DNA of 44,636 bases from Halobacterium sp. CBA1126 (GTDB lineage: Archaea > Halobacteriota > Halobacteria > Halobacteriales > Halobacteriaceae), in assembly GCF_009741975.1 (NCBI RefSeq), contig NZ_WPCF01000008.1, positions 1 through 44,636 of the forward strand, given 5' to 3'. The translations under genes were made by a program, and so were the position numbers. Shown here piece by piece: positions 1-8,741 of this stretch (position 1 is the stretch's first letter; the number at the start of each line of letters is the position of its first letter). A model generated the notes under the pieces. It had not been told where the DNA came from. It made no database searches and saw nothing but the letters and a program-made list of their open reading frames with translations.

Positions 1-688
1 CGCCGTCGCGCTCCTCGACGGCCGGCACGTCGTCGATGTCCACGCCGAGTTCCTTCGCCAGCCCGCGCGTCGCGGGCGCCGCCAGCGTCTTCTCGCGGCC
101 CGCCGGCGCCTGTCCGCTCGCGCCGGCCGGCTCGCCGCTCTCTGTGTGGTCGGCGGCCTGCTCGCCAACGGGTTCGACGGCCGAGCGCACGTCCTCGGGC
201 GGTTCCTCCTGCGGCTCGGTCGCGTCGCTCTCGGCCGCGGCGCGCACGTCGCCCTCGGTCACGCGGCCCGACGGCCCCGTGCCCTCGACGGCATCGAGGT
301 CCACGTCGAGCTCGCGCGCGAGTCGACGCACGCTCGGCGGCGCGAACGTCCGCGTCGACGCTTTCTCGGTCGCGGACGCGGACGCTTCCTCGGTCGCCGA
401 TTCCGCGGCTTCCTCATCTTCCGATTCCGCCTCCGCTTCGGGCGCTTCGCCCTCCACGTCGAAGGTCACGATGACGTCGCCGACCGGCACTACGTCCCCG
501 GCCTCGAAGTGGAGCGTCCGCACGGTGCCGTTCACGGGCGACGGCACTTCCACGACCGCCTTGTCCGTCTCCACTTCGGCGACCGGCTGGTCCTCGGCGA
601 CGGTGTCGCCCTCCTCGACCAGCCAGTTGACGATTTCGCCCTCCGCTACGCCCTCGCCGACGTCCGGTAGCTTGAACTCTCGTGCCAT
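1..688 (-). CDS. pdhC: Dihydrolipoyl acyltransferase (E2) of pyruvate/2-oxoacid dehydrogenase, 3' end cut by window
   Basis: E2 core subunit that carries the acyl group on a swinging lipoyl arm and passes it to CoA. Seen: 229 N-terminal residues. The lipoyl domain spans about 1-78, with the lipoylated lysine at residue 43 in ETDKA. An acidic Ala/Glu linker follows, then a peripheral-subunit-binding domain at about 116-150 (PSVRRLARELDVDLD) and what looks like a second binding domain from about 203 (APATRGLAKELGVDIDDV). The catalytic acyltransferase domain lies beyond the window. The ATG start comes one base after the pdhB stop, so the genes are co-transcribed and probably translationally coupled. 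Substrate (pyruvate or branched-chain oxoacids) cannot be fixed from sequence. Confidence 0.93.
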   Translation of the reverse strand, partial: MAREFKLPDVGEGVAEGEIVNWLVEEGDTVAEDQPVAEVETDKAVVEVPSPVNGTVRTLHFEAGDVVPVGDVIVTFDVEGEAPEAEAESEDEEAAESATEEASASATEKASTRTFAPPSVRRLARELDVDLDAVEGTGPSGRVTEGDVRAAAESDATEPQEEPPEDVRSAVEPVGEQAADHTESGEPAGASGQAPAGREKTLAAPATRGLAKELGVDIDDVPAVEERDG

Positions 689-689
689 C

Positions 690-1667
690 TCAGAACTCCA
701 CGGTCTCGCGGATGCCCGACTCGATGCGCTCGGGTTCGGGCAGGTAGTAGTCTTCGAGCGCGGCCAGCGGGAACGGCACGTCGAACCCCGTGACGCGCTT
801 GATCGGTGCCTCCTGGTGGAGCAGCGACTCCTCCTGGAGCGTCGCAGTGAGTTCCGCGCCGACGCCCGCCGTCTTCGGCGCCTCGTGGACGATGGCCGCC
901 CGGCCCGTCTTCTCGAAGGACTCCACGATGGCGTCCTCGTCGAGCGGGCTGAGCGTCCGCAGGTCGACGACCTCCACGTCCACGTCGTCGGCCATGTTTT
1001 CGGCGGCTTCCAGCGTCGGCCGCGTCATCGCGCCCCACGTGAACACGGAGACGTCGCCGCCCTCGCGGCGCACCGCGGCCTCCCCGAGGTCGACCTCGTA
1101 GGGGCCGTCGGGGACCTCCTCGCGGAACGCGCGGTAGATCTTCTTCGGCTCGAGGAAGATGACCGGGTCCGAGTCCCGAATCGCCGCGATGAGCATCCCC
1201 TTCGCGTCGTGGGGCGTGCTCGGAATCGCGACCTTCAGCCCGGGCTCGTGGACGTAGAACGCCTCCTTCGACTCCGAGTGGTGCTCGGGCGCGCGGATGC
1301 CGCCGCCGAACGGCGCGCGCAACACCATCGGACATGTGAACCGGCCGCGGGACCGGGTGCGGAGCCGCGCCATGTGGCTCACGATCTGGTCGAACGCCGG
1401 GTACATGAACCCCGAGAACTGGATCTCGGGCACCGGCTTCAGGCCGTACGCGGCCATCCCGATGGCGGTGCCGACGATGCCGGACTCCGCCAGCGGCGTG
1501 TCGACGACGCGCTCCTCGCCGAACTCGTCGTACAGTCCCTCGGTGGCGCGGAACACGCCGCCGTTCTTCCCGACGTCCTCGCCCAGCACGAGCACGTCGT
1601 CGTCCTCGGCCATCGCGTCGCGGAGGCCGTCCCGTACCGCCTGCACTAGGGTCAAGTTCTCTCCCAT
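690..1667 (-). CDS. pdhB: 2-oxoacid (pyruvate) dehydrogenase E1 beta subunit
   Basis: 325-residue thiamine-diphosphate E1 beta subunit that pairs with the upstream alpha subunit to decarboxylate a 2-oxoacid and reductively acylate E2. Family features are the N-terminal MGENLTLVQAVRDGL, the GEDVG segment, the TPLAESGIVGTAIGMA stretch near residues 57-72 and the C-terminal transketolase fold (VDLRTLSPLDEDAI). Length is typical of the family. The start lies just past the pdhA stop and the stop one base before the pdhC ATG, giving a tight A-B-C operon. Assignment to pyruvate rather than branched-chain oxoacids is inference; haloarchaea carry several paralogous sets. Confidence 0.93.
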   Translation of the reverse strand: MGENLTLVQAVRDGLRDAMAEDDDVLVLGEDVGKNGGVFRATEGLYDEFGEERVVDTPLAESGIVGTAIGMAAYGLKPVPEIQFSGFMYPAFDQIVSHMARLRTRSRGRFTCPMVLRAPFGGGIRAPEHHSESKEAFYVHEPGLKVAIPSTPHDAKGMLIAAIRDSDPVIFLEPKKIYRAFREEVPDGPYEVDLGEAAVRREGGDVSVFTWGAMTRPTLEAAENMADDVDVEVVDLRTLSPLDEDAIVESFEKTGRAAIVHEAPKTAGVGAELTATLQEESLLHQEAPIKRVTGFDVPFPLAALEDYYLPEPERIESGIRETVEF

Positions 1668-1668
1668 G

Positions 1669-2784
1669 TTAGTCCTCCAGTAGCGCTTCGTCGCCGTGTT
1701 CGGCGCGGACGGACTCGAACCACTCCAGCTGTTCCTCGAGGCGCTGTGGCATCCCCGCGTAGGCGTTCCGGAACATCTCCACGGGGTCGGGCCGCGGCGT
1801 CTCCTCGGCGGCCGCGATGGCGTCCGCCACGCGGTCCTCGACGTCCTCCTCGATGGCCGTAATCGCGTCGTCGTCCAGCCGGTCGGTGCGCTGCAGGAAC
1901 GTCTCCAGCCGCGGAATCGGGTCCTTGGCCTTCCACTTCTCGACCTCCTCCTCCTCGCGGTAGACGGAGGGGTCGTCGGCGGTCGTGTGCGCGCCGAACC
2001 GGTACTGCACCGCCTCGATCATCGTCGGCCGCAGCTCGCCCTCGTCGGGGTCTTTGGCCTTCGCGACCGCTTCCTCGGTCACCTTGTAGACGGCCAGCGG
2101 GTCCATCCCGTCGACCTGCACGCCCTCGAAGCCGTACGCCTCGGCCTTCTGCGCGAGCGTCTTCGACGCCGTCTGGCGCTCGCGGGGCACGCTGATGGCC
2201 CACTGGTTGTTGTTGCAGAAGAACACGTTCGGCGTGTCGAAGACGCCCGCGAAGTTCAGTCCCTCGTGGAAGTCGCCCTCGCTGGTCGCGCCGTCCCCGA
2301 AGTAACAGAGGAACGCCTTGTCCCGCTCGTCCTTGAGCTTCGACGCCCACGCCAGCCCGGTGGCGTGGGGAATCTGGGACGCGATGGGCACCGCGACGGT
2401 GAACAGGTTCACGCCCTCCGGGATGTGCGAGCCGTTCTCGTCGCCCATCCAGAGCCGCAGCGTCTGCTTCAGCGGGAGGCCCTGCACGAGCGCCGCGGCG
2501 TGCTCGCGGTAGCTGGGGACCATCCAGTCGCCGTCGCCGAGCGCCATCGCGGAGCCGACCTGCGCGCCCTCCTGGCCCGACAGCGGCGGGTACGTGCCGA
2601 TGCGACCCTGCCGCTGGAGGCTCACGGCCCGCTCGTCGAAGCGCCGCGCGAGCTTCATCGTCCGGTACATCTCGACGAGCTCGTCGTCGTCGAGGTCCGG
2701 CACCTCGGCGCCGTCGACGAGCTCGCCGTCCTCGTCGAGCACCCGAACCATGTCGTCGGGTTCTCGGTGCACGGTCGCAGTCAC
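1669..2784 (-). CDS. pdhA: 2-oxoacid (pyruvate) dehydrogenase E1 alpha subunit
   Basis: E1 alpha subunit, 371 residues from a GTG start at 2784. The reading frame stays open upstream to 2913, but the extension is basic and unlike the acidic family N-terminus, and the GTG start gives the expected opening (TATVHREPDDMVRVLDEDG). Family motifs are RRFDERAVSLQRQGRIGT, the ThDP-binding GDG...NN motif (GDGATSEGDFHEGLNFAGVF then FFCNNNQWAIS) and the phosphorylation-loop-like YRFGAHTTADDPS. It is first gene of the pdhABC operon, with lipA upstream on the same strand after a gap of about 370 bases. Confidence 0.92.
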   Translation of the reverse strand: MTATVHREPDDMVRVLDEDGELVDGAEVPDLDDDELVEMYRTMKLARRFDERAVSLQRQGRIGTYPPLSGQEGAQVGSAMALGDGDWMVPSYREHAAALVQGLPLKQTLRLWMGDENGSHIPEGVNLFTVAVPIASQIPHATGLAWASKLKDERDKAFLCYFGDGATSEGDFHEGLNFAGVFDTPNVFFCNNNQWAISVPRERQTASKTLAQKAEAYGFEGVQVDGMDPLAVYKVTEEAVAKAKDPDEGELRPTMIEAVQYRFGAHTTADDPSVYREEEEVEKWKAKDPIPRLETFLQRTDRLDDDAITAIEEDVEDRVADAIAAAEETPRPDPVEMFRNAYAGMPQRLEEQLEWFESVRAEHGDEALLED

Positions 2785-2827
2785 GGGTACCCCCGTCCTG
2801 ACATGTGTGGGAAGTCGCTCCCTGCGA

Positions 2828-2841
2828 CTATATGATTTTCG
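2828..2841 (-). promoter_or_regulatory. Candidate TATA region of the pdhABC operon
   Basis: The only A+T-rich stretch upstream of the pdhA GTG (read on the minus strand as GAAAATCATATAG). It sits about 45-55 bases upstream, allowing a short 5' leader. It also argues against starting pdhA at 2913, since it lies inside that extension. Confidence 0.4.
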
Positions 2842-3102
2842 TAACGGTCTTTCTAGCGGGTTACCGACGCGGCGTTTTGCACAACTCTCGTCCACTACTA
2901 GACGACTCTGCACACTGAACGTTCGATAGGACTCGCGTAAACTGGGCGGACAGCCACTCCTCTCGAAGTATTGCCGGAGTTCGAGCGGTGGCTAGACCGG
3001 TCGCAGATGTGGTTCGTGGCCCGCTTCGCTCCCCGTTCGCGGGTCACGTGTGTTCCACGCTCACGTTCTCGTGGCCTCCCTTCGCTCTCCGTTCGTTCAG
3101 TC

Positions 3103-3127
3103 GGAGGCCGCCCTTTGGGCGGCCTCC
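3103..3127 (-). terminator. Perfect 11-bp hairpin after lipA
   Basis: GGAGGCCGCCC and GGGCGGCCTCC form a perfect 11-bp stem around a 3-base TTT loop (AAA on the lipA strand), starting 25 bases past the lipA stop. No long T run follows, so it may act as a 3' end stabiliser as well as, or instead of, a terminator. Confidence 0.45.
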
Positions 3128-3151
3128 CTGCTCGCGGCTGCCGCCGCTCGC

Positions 3152-4087
3152 TCAGTTAGATGCGGCCTGCCGGGCCGCATCTCGCGCCTCTTCGATGCTC
3201 TTCCCCTCCCGCAACACCGCGTCGACGAACAGCTCCCCCGCCTTGTACGACGACCGCACCATCGGCCCCGAGGCGCAGTAGAGGAAGCCGAACTCCTCCT
3301 CGGCGACGCGGCGCCACGTCTCGAACTTCTGGGGGTGGACGTAGTCCGCGACGTCGAGGTGCGAGCGCGACGGCTGGAGGTACTGGCCGAGCGTCACCAC
3401 GTCTACGCCCACCTCCCGGAGGTCCGCGAGCGCCTGGTACACCTCGTGGTCGTACTCGCCGACGCCCAGCATCAGGCTCGTCTTCGTGTAGATGTCCGAC
3501 TCGCGGTCCACCTGCTCGAGGACCGAGAGGGACTGCTCGTAGCCCGCGCGGCGGTCCCGCACCGGGAACTGCCGGCGCTCGACGGTCTCGACGTTGTGCG
3601 CGACGACGTCCGGCCCCGCGTCGATAATCTCCCGCACGAGGCCCTCCTCGCCCCGGAAGTCCGGAATCAGGACCTCCACCAGAATCGACGGGTCGCGCTC
3701 CTTGATCTCCCGAATCGTCTGCGCGAAGTGGCCCGCGCCCTGGTCGTCGAGGTCGTCGCGGTCCACGGACGTCAGGACCACGTAGTCCAGCCCGATCTCC
3801 GCGACCGACTCGGCGACGTTCGCCGGCTCCTCGGGGTCCAGCGGCTCCATCCCCCCGGTCTCGACGTCGCAGAAGTTACAGCCCCGCGAACACCGGTCGC
3901 CCATCAGCATGAACGTCGCGGTCCCCGGGCCGTTCCGCCCGCTCCAGCACTCCCCCATGTTCGGGCAGGACGCCTCCTCGCAGACCGTGTGGAGGTCGTG
4001 CTCCCGGAGCGTCTCCTTGATGTCCGTGAACCGCTCGCCGGACGGCGGCCGCATCTTCAACCAATCCGGCTTCCGCCGACTACTCAT
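3152..4087 (-). CDS. lipA: Lipoyl synthase (radical SAM)
   Basis: Inserts two sulfurs into the octanoyl chain on lipoyl-domain proteins such as the PdhC encoded downstream. 311 residues. The auxiliary-cluster cysteines are C36, C41 and C47 in the C-x4-C-x5-C motif (CEEASCPNMGEC). The radical-SAM cluster cysteines are C66, C70 and C73 (CSRGCNFC). The conserved C-terminal serine ligand region is present as SGPMVRSSY. The ATG start gives the usual N-terminus (RKPDWLKMRPP). Same strand and near neighbour of pdhABC, which fits its role. Confidence 0.96.
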   Translation of the reverse strand: MSSRRKPDWLKMRPPSGERFTDIKETLREHDLHTVCEEASCPNMGECWSGRNGPGTATFMLMGDRCSRGCNFCDVETGGMEPLDPEEPANVAESVAEIGLDYVVLTSVDRDDLDDQGAGHFAQTIREIKERDPSILVEVLIPDFRGEEGLVREIIDAGPDVVAHNVETVERRQFPVRDRRAGYEQSLSVLEQVDRESDIYTKTSLMLGVGEYDHEVYQALADLREVGVDVVTLGQYLQPSRSHLDVADYVHPQKFETWRRVAEEEFGFLYCASGPMVRSSYKAGELFVDAVLREGKSIEEARDAARQAASN

Positions 4088-4237
4088 ACACGCTCCTTCG
4101 CGGGGGACCGCAAAAACTGTGGGGTTCGGGTCGCCCGCCGTTTCGGGTCGATATTGCGTGGGTGGCGGTTGTGGTTCCGCGTACGCTCGTTCTCGCTCAC
4201 GCTGCTCGCGGCTCCTTCCAGTCGCCGCTCGCTGTAA

Positions 4238-4273
4238 CGCGGTTCTCGCTCACTTCGTTCGCTCCGAACCGCG
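4238..4273. repeat. Hairpin element, 8-bp stem with 20-base loop
   Basis: CGCGGTTC and GAACCGCG form a perfect stem around the loop TCGCTCACTTCGTTCGCTCC. The loop, but not the stem, is shared with the elements at 4367-4402 and 41900-41930. Confidence 0.7.
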
Positions 4274-4292
4274 CTCGCGGGTCGCTATACTC

Positions 4293-4313
4293 ACGGCTCG
4301 CTACGCTCGCCGT
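4293..4313. repeat. Short hairpin, 5-bp stem
   Basis: ACGGC and GCCGT flank an 11-base loop TCGCTACGCTC, a shorter relative of the neighbouring repeat loops. Confidence 0.5.
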
Positions 4314-4323
4314 TCGTCGTTCC

Positions 4324-4346
4324 GTGCTCTCCCTGCGGTCGAGCAC
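4324..4346. repeat. Hairpin, 6-bp stem with 11-base loop
   Basis: GTGCTC and GAGCAC flank the loop TCCCTGCGGTC. It is a second hairpin type inside the same intergenic cluster. Confidence 0.5.
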
Positions 4347-4366
4347 GCTCTCCCCGCTCGCGTCAA

Positions 4367-4402
4367 CGTAGTTCTCACTCGCTACGCTCGTTCCGAACTA
4401 CG
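4367..4402. repeat. Hairpin element, 8-bp stem with 20-base loop
   Basis: CGTAGTTC and GAACTACG form a perfect stem around TCACTCGCTACGCTCGTTCC. The loop matches that at 4238-4273 at most positions and in exact length, while the outer stem bases differ on both arms together. Confidence 0.7.
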
Positions 4403-4448
4403 CCACTAAGGAAACGCCTATCCGCCCGCCTGCCCTCCCCAACTGGTG

Positions 4449-6785
4449 ATGGAAGTCGCCGAGGTCGTCCCCGAGTTCGCCGACGCCTTTCCCTTCGACG
4501 AGTTCAACGAGATGCAGCGCGAGGCGGTGCCGGCGCTCGTGAACTCCGACGCGAACGTCGTCGCGTCCGCGCCGACGGGCAGCGGGAAGACCGCGCTCGC
4601 GGAGCTGGCCATCTGCCAGACCCTCGACGCCGGCGGCACCGCGGTGTTCGTCGCGCCGCTGCGCGCGCTCACCAACGAGAAGGAGTCCGAGTGGGAGCGC
4701 TTCGAGGACCTCGGCTACTCCGTGTACGTCGTCACCGGCGAGCGCGACCTCAACCCCCGGCGCGCGGAGCGCGCGGACGTGCTCGTGATGACCCCGGAGA
4801 AGGCCGACTCCGCCACGCGGAAGCACGACTCGCCGCGGTACTCGTTCGTGACGGACGTCGACTGCGTGGTCATCGACGAGGTCCACCTGCTGGACTCCGA
4901 GAAGCGCGGCAGCGTCCTCGAAGTCGTCGTCTCGCGCTGGCGGCGGCTCTGCGACCCCCGAGTGGTCGCGCTGTCGGCGACGATGCCGAACATCGACGAC
5001 GTGGCGGCGTGGCTCGACGCCGAGCCGGAGACGACCTTCGAGTTCGGCGACGACTACCGGCCCGTGGACCTCCACGCGGGCGTGCGGACGTACACGCACG
5101 GCGACAACCCCTTCGCGGACAAGTACCGGCGGCTGTTCACGACGCTGGACCTCGCCGAACCACACCTCCGGGAGGACGGACAGGCGCTCGTGTTCGTCTC
5201 CTCGCGGCAGGACACCGTGCAGGCCGCGAAGAAGACCCGGGACGAAATCGGCGAACGGGACATCCCCGTGGGGTCGCGGGGCGACTACGAGTTCCACACC
5301 GAGACCGAGGAGCTTGACAACGCGACGCTCCGGAAGTCCGTGCTGGACGGCGTGGCGTTCCACCACGCCGGCCTCTCCACGAACGACAAGAACCTCGTCG
5401 AGGAGTGGTTCCGCGAGGGGAAGATCCGCATCCTGTTCTCGACGTCGACGCTCGCGTGGGGCGTGAATCTCCCCGCGCGCTGCGTCGTCATCCGGGACAC
5501 GAAGCTCCACGACCCCCTCGAGGGCGAGGTGGACATGAGCCCGCTGGACGTCCTCCAGATGCTCGGGCGCGCGGGCCGCCCCGGCTACGACGACGTCGGC
5601 TACGGCTGGGTGGTCTGCGACGAGTCGGACGCCGACAAGTACCGGACTCTCCTCCGCGAGGGCAAGGAAATCGAGTCCCGGCTCGCGGGCAACCTCGCGG
5701 AGCACCTGAACGCGGAAATCGCGATGGGCACGATTCGCGGGCTCGGGGACGTGATGGACTGGCTGGAGACGACGTTCTACTACCAGCGCGCGCAGTCCGA
5801 GCCCGACGCGTACGACTTCCCGGGGCTCCGCGACCGCGTCCGGGACACCCTCGACGACCTCGTCGAGGAGGGGTTCGTGGAGACCGACGACGACCTCGGC
5901 CTCTCCGCGACCCGCCTCGGCGTGCTCGCGTCGACGTACTACCTCCGCCTCGAGACCGCCCGCGAGTTCCGGGACGTCGCGGACGGCGAGGGGGACGCCG
6001 ACAGCGTGCTCCGCGCGGTCGCGAGCGCCGGCGAGTTCGACAGCGTGAGCGCGCGCAAGTCCGAGCGGGACGCCGTCGACCGCATCGTCGGCAGCGAGGC
6101 CGACGACCTCGACTCCGGCCCGCGGAAGGTCCTCGCAATCCTGCGCGCGAGCATGGACGGCTCCGTCCCCCGGGAGCTGCGCTCGGACGCGTGGGTCATC
6201 AAGCAGAACGCGCTCCGCCTGCTCGCCGCGCTCGGCGCGTTCTTCGAGCGCTACGACGACCCCGCGGGCGCGAACGTCGCGGCCCGCCTCGAAGCCCGCA
6301 TCGACACCGGCGTCCCCGAGGACGCCGTGGGCCTCACCGCCCTCGACGGCGTGGCCGCGGGCCGCGCGCACAAGCTCGCCGACGAGGGTATCGAGACGCC
6401 GGCGGACGTCCGCGAGGCGGGCGTCGACGGCCTCGAGGCTGCCGGGCTCGGCCCAGGCGTCGCCGAGAGCGTCCACGAGCAGGCCGCCGACATGCCCGAC
6501 GTCGTCGTCGACTGGAGCGACCTCCCCGACAGCATCCCGGCCGGCGACAACCGCATGTGCGAGGTCGTCGTGCGGAACGCCGGCGGCGGCGCGGCCGCGG
6601 GCGTCGCGGTCACCGTCAACGGCGTGGAGATGACCGAAACCACGGGCTACCTCGACGACGAACTCTCCGTCCCGGTCGGCGTCTTCGGCGCCGACGCAGA
6701 CGTTCTCGAGTTCGAGGTCACCGTCTCCTTCTCCGACCTCCCGCTGCTCCCCGTCACCGAGGCGCGGACGGTTCGCGTGGAGTAA
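4449..6785 (+). CDS. Ski2/Brr2-like DExH-box superfamily 2 helicase
   Basis: About 778 residues. Helicase motifs in order: Q-like MQREAVPAL, Walker A APTGSGKT near residue 40, DEVH box in VVIDEVHLLDS, SATMPN (motif III), FSTSTLAWGVNLPA (motif V) and QMLGRAGRPGYDDVGYG (motif VI). A winged-helix/ratchet region and helix-hairpin-helix-like repeats follow (LTALDGVAAGRAHKLADEGI). The C-terminal ~120 residues look like an Ig/FN3-type beta domain (VVVRNAGGGAAAGVAVTVNGVE). This is the Brr2/Sec63-like domain order found in haloarchaeal Ski2 helicases. It is not Hel308: the start motif and the tail differ. RNA versus DNA substrate is unknown. A GTG directly precedes the chosen ATG. Confidence 0.9.
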   Translation: MEVAEVVPEFADAFPFDEFNEMQREAVPALVNSDANVVASAPTGSGKTALAELAICQTLDAGGTAVFVAPLRALTNEKESEWERFEDLGYSVYVVTGERDLNPRRAERADVLVMTPEKADSATRKHDSPRYSFVTDVDCVVIDEVHLLDSEKRGSVLEVVVSRWRRLCDPRVVALSATMPNIDDVAAWLDAEPETTFEFGDDYRPVDLHAGVRTYTHGDNPFADKYRRLFTTLDLAEPHLREDGQALVFVSSRQDTVQAAKKTRDEIGERDIPVGSRGDYEFHTETEELDNATLRKSVLDGVAFHHAGLSTNDKNLVEEWFREGKIRILFSTSTLAWGVNLPARCVVIRDTKLHDPLEGEVDMSPLDVLQMLGRAGRPGYDDVGYGWVVCDESDADKYRTLLREGKEIESRLAGNLAEHLNAEIAMGTIRGLGDVMDWLETTFYYQRAQSEPDAYDFPGLRDRVRDTLDDLVEEGFVETDDDLGLSATRLGVLASTYYLRLETAREFRDVADGEGDADSVLRAVASAGEFDSVSARKSERDAVDRIVGSEADDLDSGPRKVLAILRASMDGSVPRELRSDAWVIKQNALRLLAALGAFFERYDDPAGANVAARLEARIDTGVPEDAVGLTALDGVAAGRAHKLADEGIETPADVREAGVDGLEAAGLGPGVAESVHEQAADMPDVVVDWSDLPDSIPAGDNRMCEVVVRNAGGGAAAGVAVTVNGVEMTETTGYLDDELSVPVGVFGADADVLEFEVTVSFSDLPLLPVTEARTVRVE

Positions 6786-7002
6786 CCAAGTCGCTGGCCC
6801 CTCGCCCCACGGTGGTTTCTCCTCCTCGACCACCGGTAGGGCGGGAACTCGAACGGGGCCGACCGGTCGCCGTACGTGACGACGTAAGCACCGCAGGAGC
6901 GAGCGTAGCGAGCGACGAGGCGCGCAGCGAGTCAGGTGCAGCGAGCGGGAGGGGGCGTTCGGTTCGGTAATGTTCCCGGAGCGACCGTCTCCCACCTCCA
7001 AC

Positions 7003-7014
7003 TTGAAATACTAG
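7003..7014 (+). promoter_or_regulatory. TATA box of the zinc-ribbon gene
   Basis: TTGAAATACTAG is centred about 26 bases before the ATG at 7034, the spacing expected for a leaderless haloarchaeal transcript. Confidence 0.55.
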
Positions 7015-7033
7015 ACCGGGACCAACCCGGGCC

Positions 7034-7770
7034 ATGCAGGACGCGATTCGCGTGCTCGCCGGCGAGTGTGCCGTCCGGTACGAGTCCGACGGACGAACCG
7101 AGCGCGACCTCCGGGGCGACGTCGTCGTCATCGTGAAGCCAGACGACACCGTGCTCGTGCACGACGCGGACGGCTACCAGCCCGCAGCGTGGCTCACGCG
7201 CCCCGGCGTCGTCCGGTACACGCGGGACGCCCGCGGCTTCCGCATCGACGCGGCGGACGGCGACGAGCGCCTCGTCGTGGAGAGCGCGACCGAGCACGGG
7301 GACGCCCACTACCCCGCGTCGCCCGCCGGGCCGCCCGTCGGCACCTGCGAGTGCGAGGGGACGCTCGTCCGGGACGGCGGGCGCGTGGTCTGCATCGACT
7401 GCCGGACGAGCTACGCGATTCCGCGGGACGCCGCGGTCGTCGACGACCCCTGCCCGGACTGCGGGCTCCCCCAGTTGCGGGTGGAGCGCGGCGACGCGGT
7501 GACGGCGTGTCTCGACCGCGACTGCACGCCAATCGCGGACGCGTCGCCGCGCGCTTCGGCGGCGAGTGGGCGTGTCGCTGCGGCGCCGCCCTCGACATCG
7601 CGGCCGACCGCGGCCTCCACGCGAGGTGTCCGGACTGCGACGCCAGCTACCGGCTCCCGCGCGGGACCGTCGACGGCGCCTGCGAGTGCGGGCTGCCGGC
7701 CTTCGAGACGCCGAGCGGGCCGCGGTGTCTCGACGTCGACTGCGAGCGAGCGGCGGAGACGGGGCCCTGA
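7034..7770 (+). pseudogene. NucS-N-like zinc-ribbon protein, interrupted by a one-base deletion near 7541
   Basis: One locus read in two frames. Residues 1 to about 168 come from the ATG frame; the remainder, from ARFGGEWACRCGAALD to CERAAETGP, comes from the +1-shifted frame. Restoring one G in GACGCGTCGCC at 7539-7544 joins them into about 245 residues. The N-terminal ~80 residues (IRVLAGECAV, GDVVVIVKPDDTVLVHDADGY) resemble the N-terminal DNA-binding domain of NucS. Two or three zinc ribbons follow, with CxxC-type pairs (CECEG..CIDC, CPDCG, CRCG..CPDC, CECG..CLDVDC). No NucS nuclease domain is present. Probable role is nucleic-acid binding. The break is more likely a sequence error than decay, since both halves keep good codon use. 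Confidence 0.75.
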
Positions 7771-7815
7771 CGCGACGCGGCGAGAAATTGGATACGGGAC
7801 GGCAGGTGGCGGTGC

Positions 7816-8534
7816 TCACTCGGCTCCGACGGCTCGGCGGTCGACTGCCGTCCAGACGACGAACCCGACCGCGGCGGCAGCGAGCGCGAGCCCCGCCTTC
7901 GCCGTCCCGGCCGTGGCGAACGCGACGCCGCCGAGGCCCGTCGAGAGCGCCAGGCTCGCGCGGGCCGTTGGTCGGTGAGGCGAATCGCTACCGCGAGGAA
8001 GGCGACGCCCACGAGGCAGCCGGCGACGACGTCCACCGTGTAGTGGACGCCGAGGAAGACCCGCGACGCCGCGACCAGCGCGGTCACGAGTCCAGCGACG
8101 GCGAGTCGGCGGCGGCGGTTCCAGACGTCCAGCGCGAACGCCGCGCCGCCGTACACGACCGTCGTCTTCAACGCGTGCCCGCTCGGGAACCCGAACCCGT
8201 CGCCGGTCACCAGTGACTCGTAGGCGCCGCGTCCGAGCGCGGGAATCCACGACGGCGCGGTCGCCGTCGCCGCCCCCGGCGGTCGCGGGAGCGCGAACGC
8301 GTGCTTGAGCGCGACGGTCAGCGAGTACGCGCCGACGGCGAGCGCGAGGAGGTAGACGCTGTCGCTCGCCGGCGAGTCCGTGAGCCACTGGTACTTCCGC
8401 CCGAGCACGAACAGGAGCGCGATGGCGACCACGACGAACCACATGTCGCCGAGTTGCGTCACGAGCCCGGCGACGGCGACGACGACGTCCGGCAGCTGCG
8501 ACGCGAACTCCGCCCCGCCGAATCCCCTCGTCAT
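7816..8534 (-). pseudogene. PAP2-family membrane phosphatase, interrupted by a one-base deletion near 7955-7975
   Basis: Integral-membrane PAP2 phosphatase (lipid or polyprenyl phosphate type). Motifs in the first frame: KHAFALPRPPG (KxxxxxxRP), PSGHA with catalytic His, and SRVFLGVHYTVDVVAG (SRxxxxxHxxxD). Five or so membrane helices are visible. After RLTDQRPARA the frame loses sense, but the adjacent frame continues LALSTGLGGVAFATAGTAKAGLALAAAAVGFVVWTAVDRR to a stop at 7816, a plausible last helix. The corrected protein would be about 240 residues. The ATG at 8534 is preferred over an upstream in-frame GTG because a TATA-like element lies 29 bases before it. Its 3' end faces the zinc-ribbon gene 45 bases away. 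Confidence 0.75.
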
Positions 8535-8555
8535 GTGTAGGACGAACACACCACT

Positions 8556-8570
8556 CACTTATTCATTACT
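8556..8570 (-). promoter_or_regulatory. TATA region of the PAP2 gene
   Basis: The A+T-rich segment TTATTCATT (plus strand) is centred about 29 bases before the ATG at 8534, consistent with a leaderless start. Confidence 0.45.
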
Positions 8571-8741
8571 ACTGCGTCTCTTCGGCGCAGAACGACGCCG
8601 TTGCGCGGCGGTGTTCGGATTCGGTACCGGCTCGCTGAGCGGCCGCCCGGACGCCGGGGGCGCGACGAGGGGGTCAGCGGTACCGCGGGCCCGCGGAAAT
8701 ACACCGGAAGCCGTTTGACGCCGCGAACCGGAACGACTCGC

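Larger units (their letters stand above)
4088..4448. other. Divergent intergenic region lipA/helicase, packed with hairpin repeats
   Basis: No gene is visible in these 361 bases between the divergent lipA and helicase starts. The stretch from about 4170 to 4405 is built of CGCTCG/TCGTTC-rich hairpins: 4238-4273, 4293-4313, 4324-4346 and 4367-4402. These belong to the short palindromic repeats typical of haloarchaeal intergenic DNA. Promoters for both flanking genes must lie at the two edges. Confidence 0.7.

Noticed and set aside
2785-2913. N-terminal extension of pdhA to an ATG at 2913
   Set aside because: The extra 43 residues are basic and cysteine-bearing, unlike the family, and cover the only TATA-like sequence.
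4398-7001. An 867-codon open frame antisense to the helicase, and similar very long antisense or offset frames elsewhere
   Set aside because: They mirror real genes in G+C-rich DNA, have Arg/Val/Ala/Gly-dominated composition and no motifs; the sense strand holds complete known proteins.
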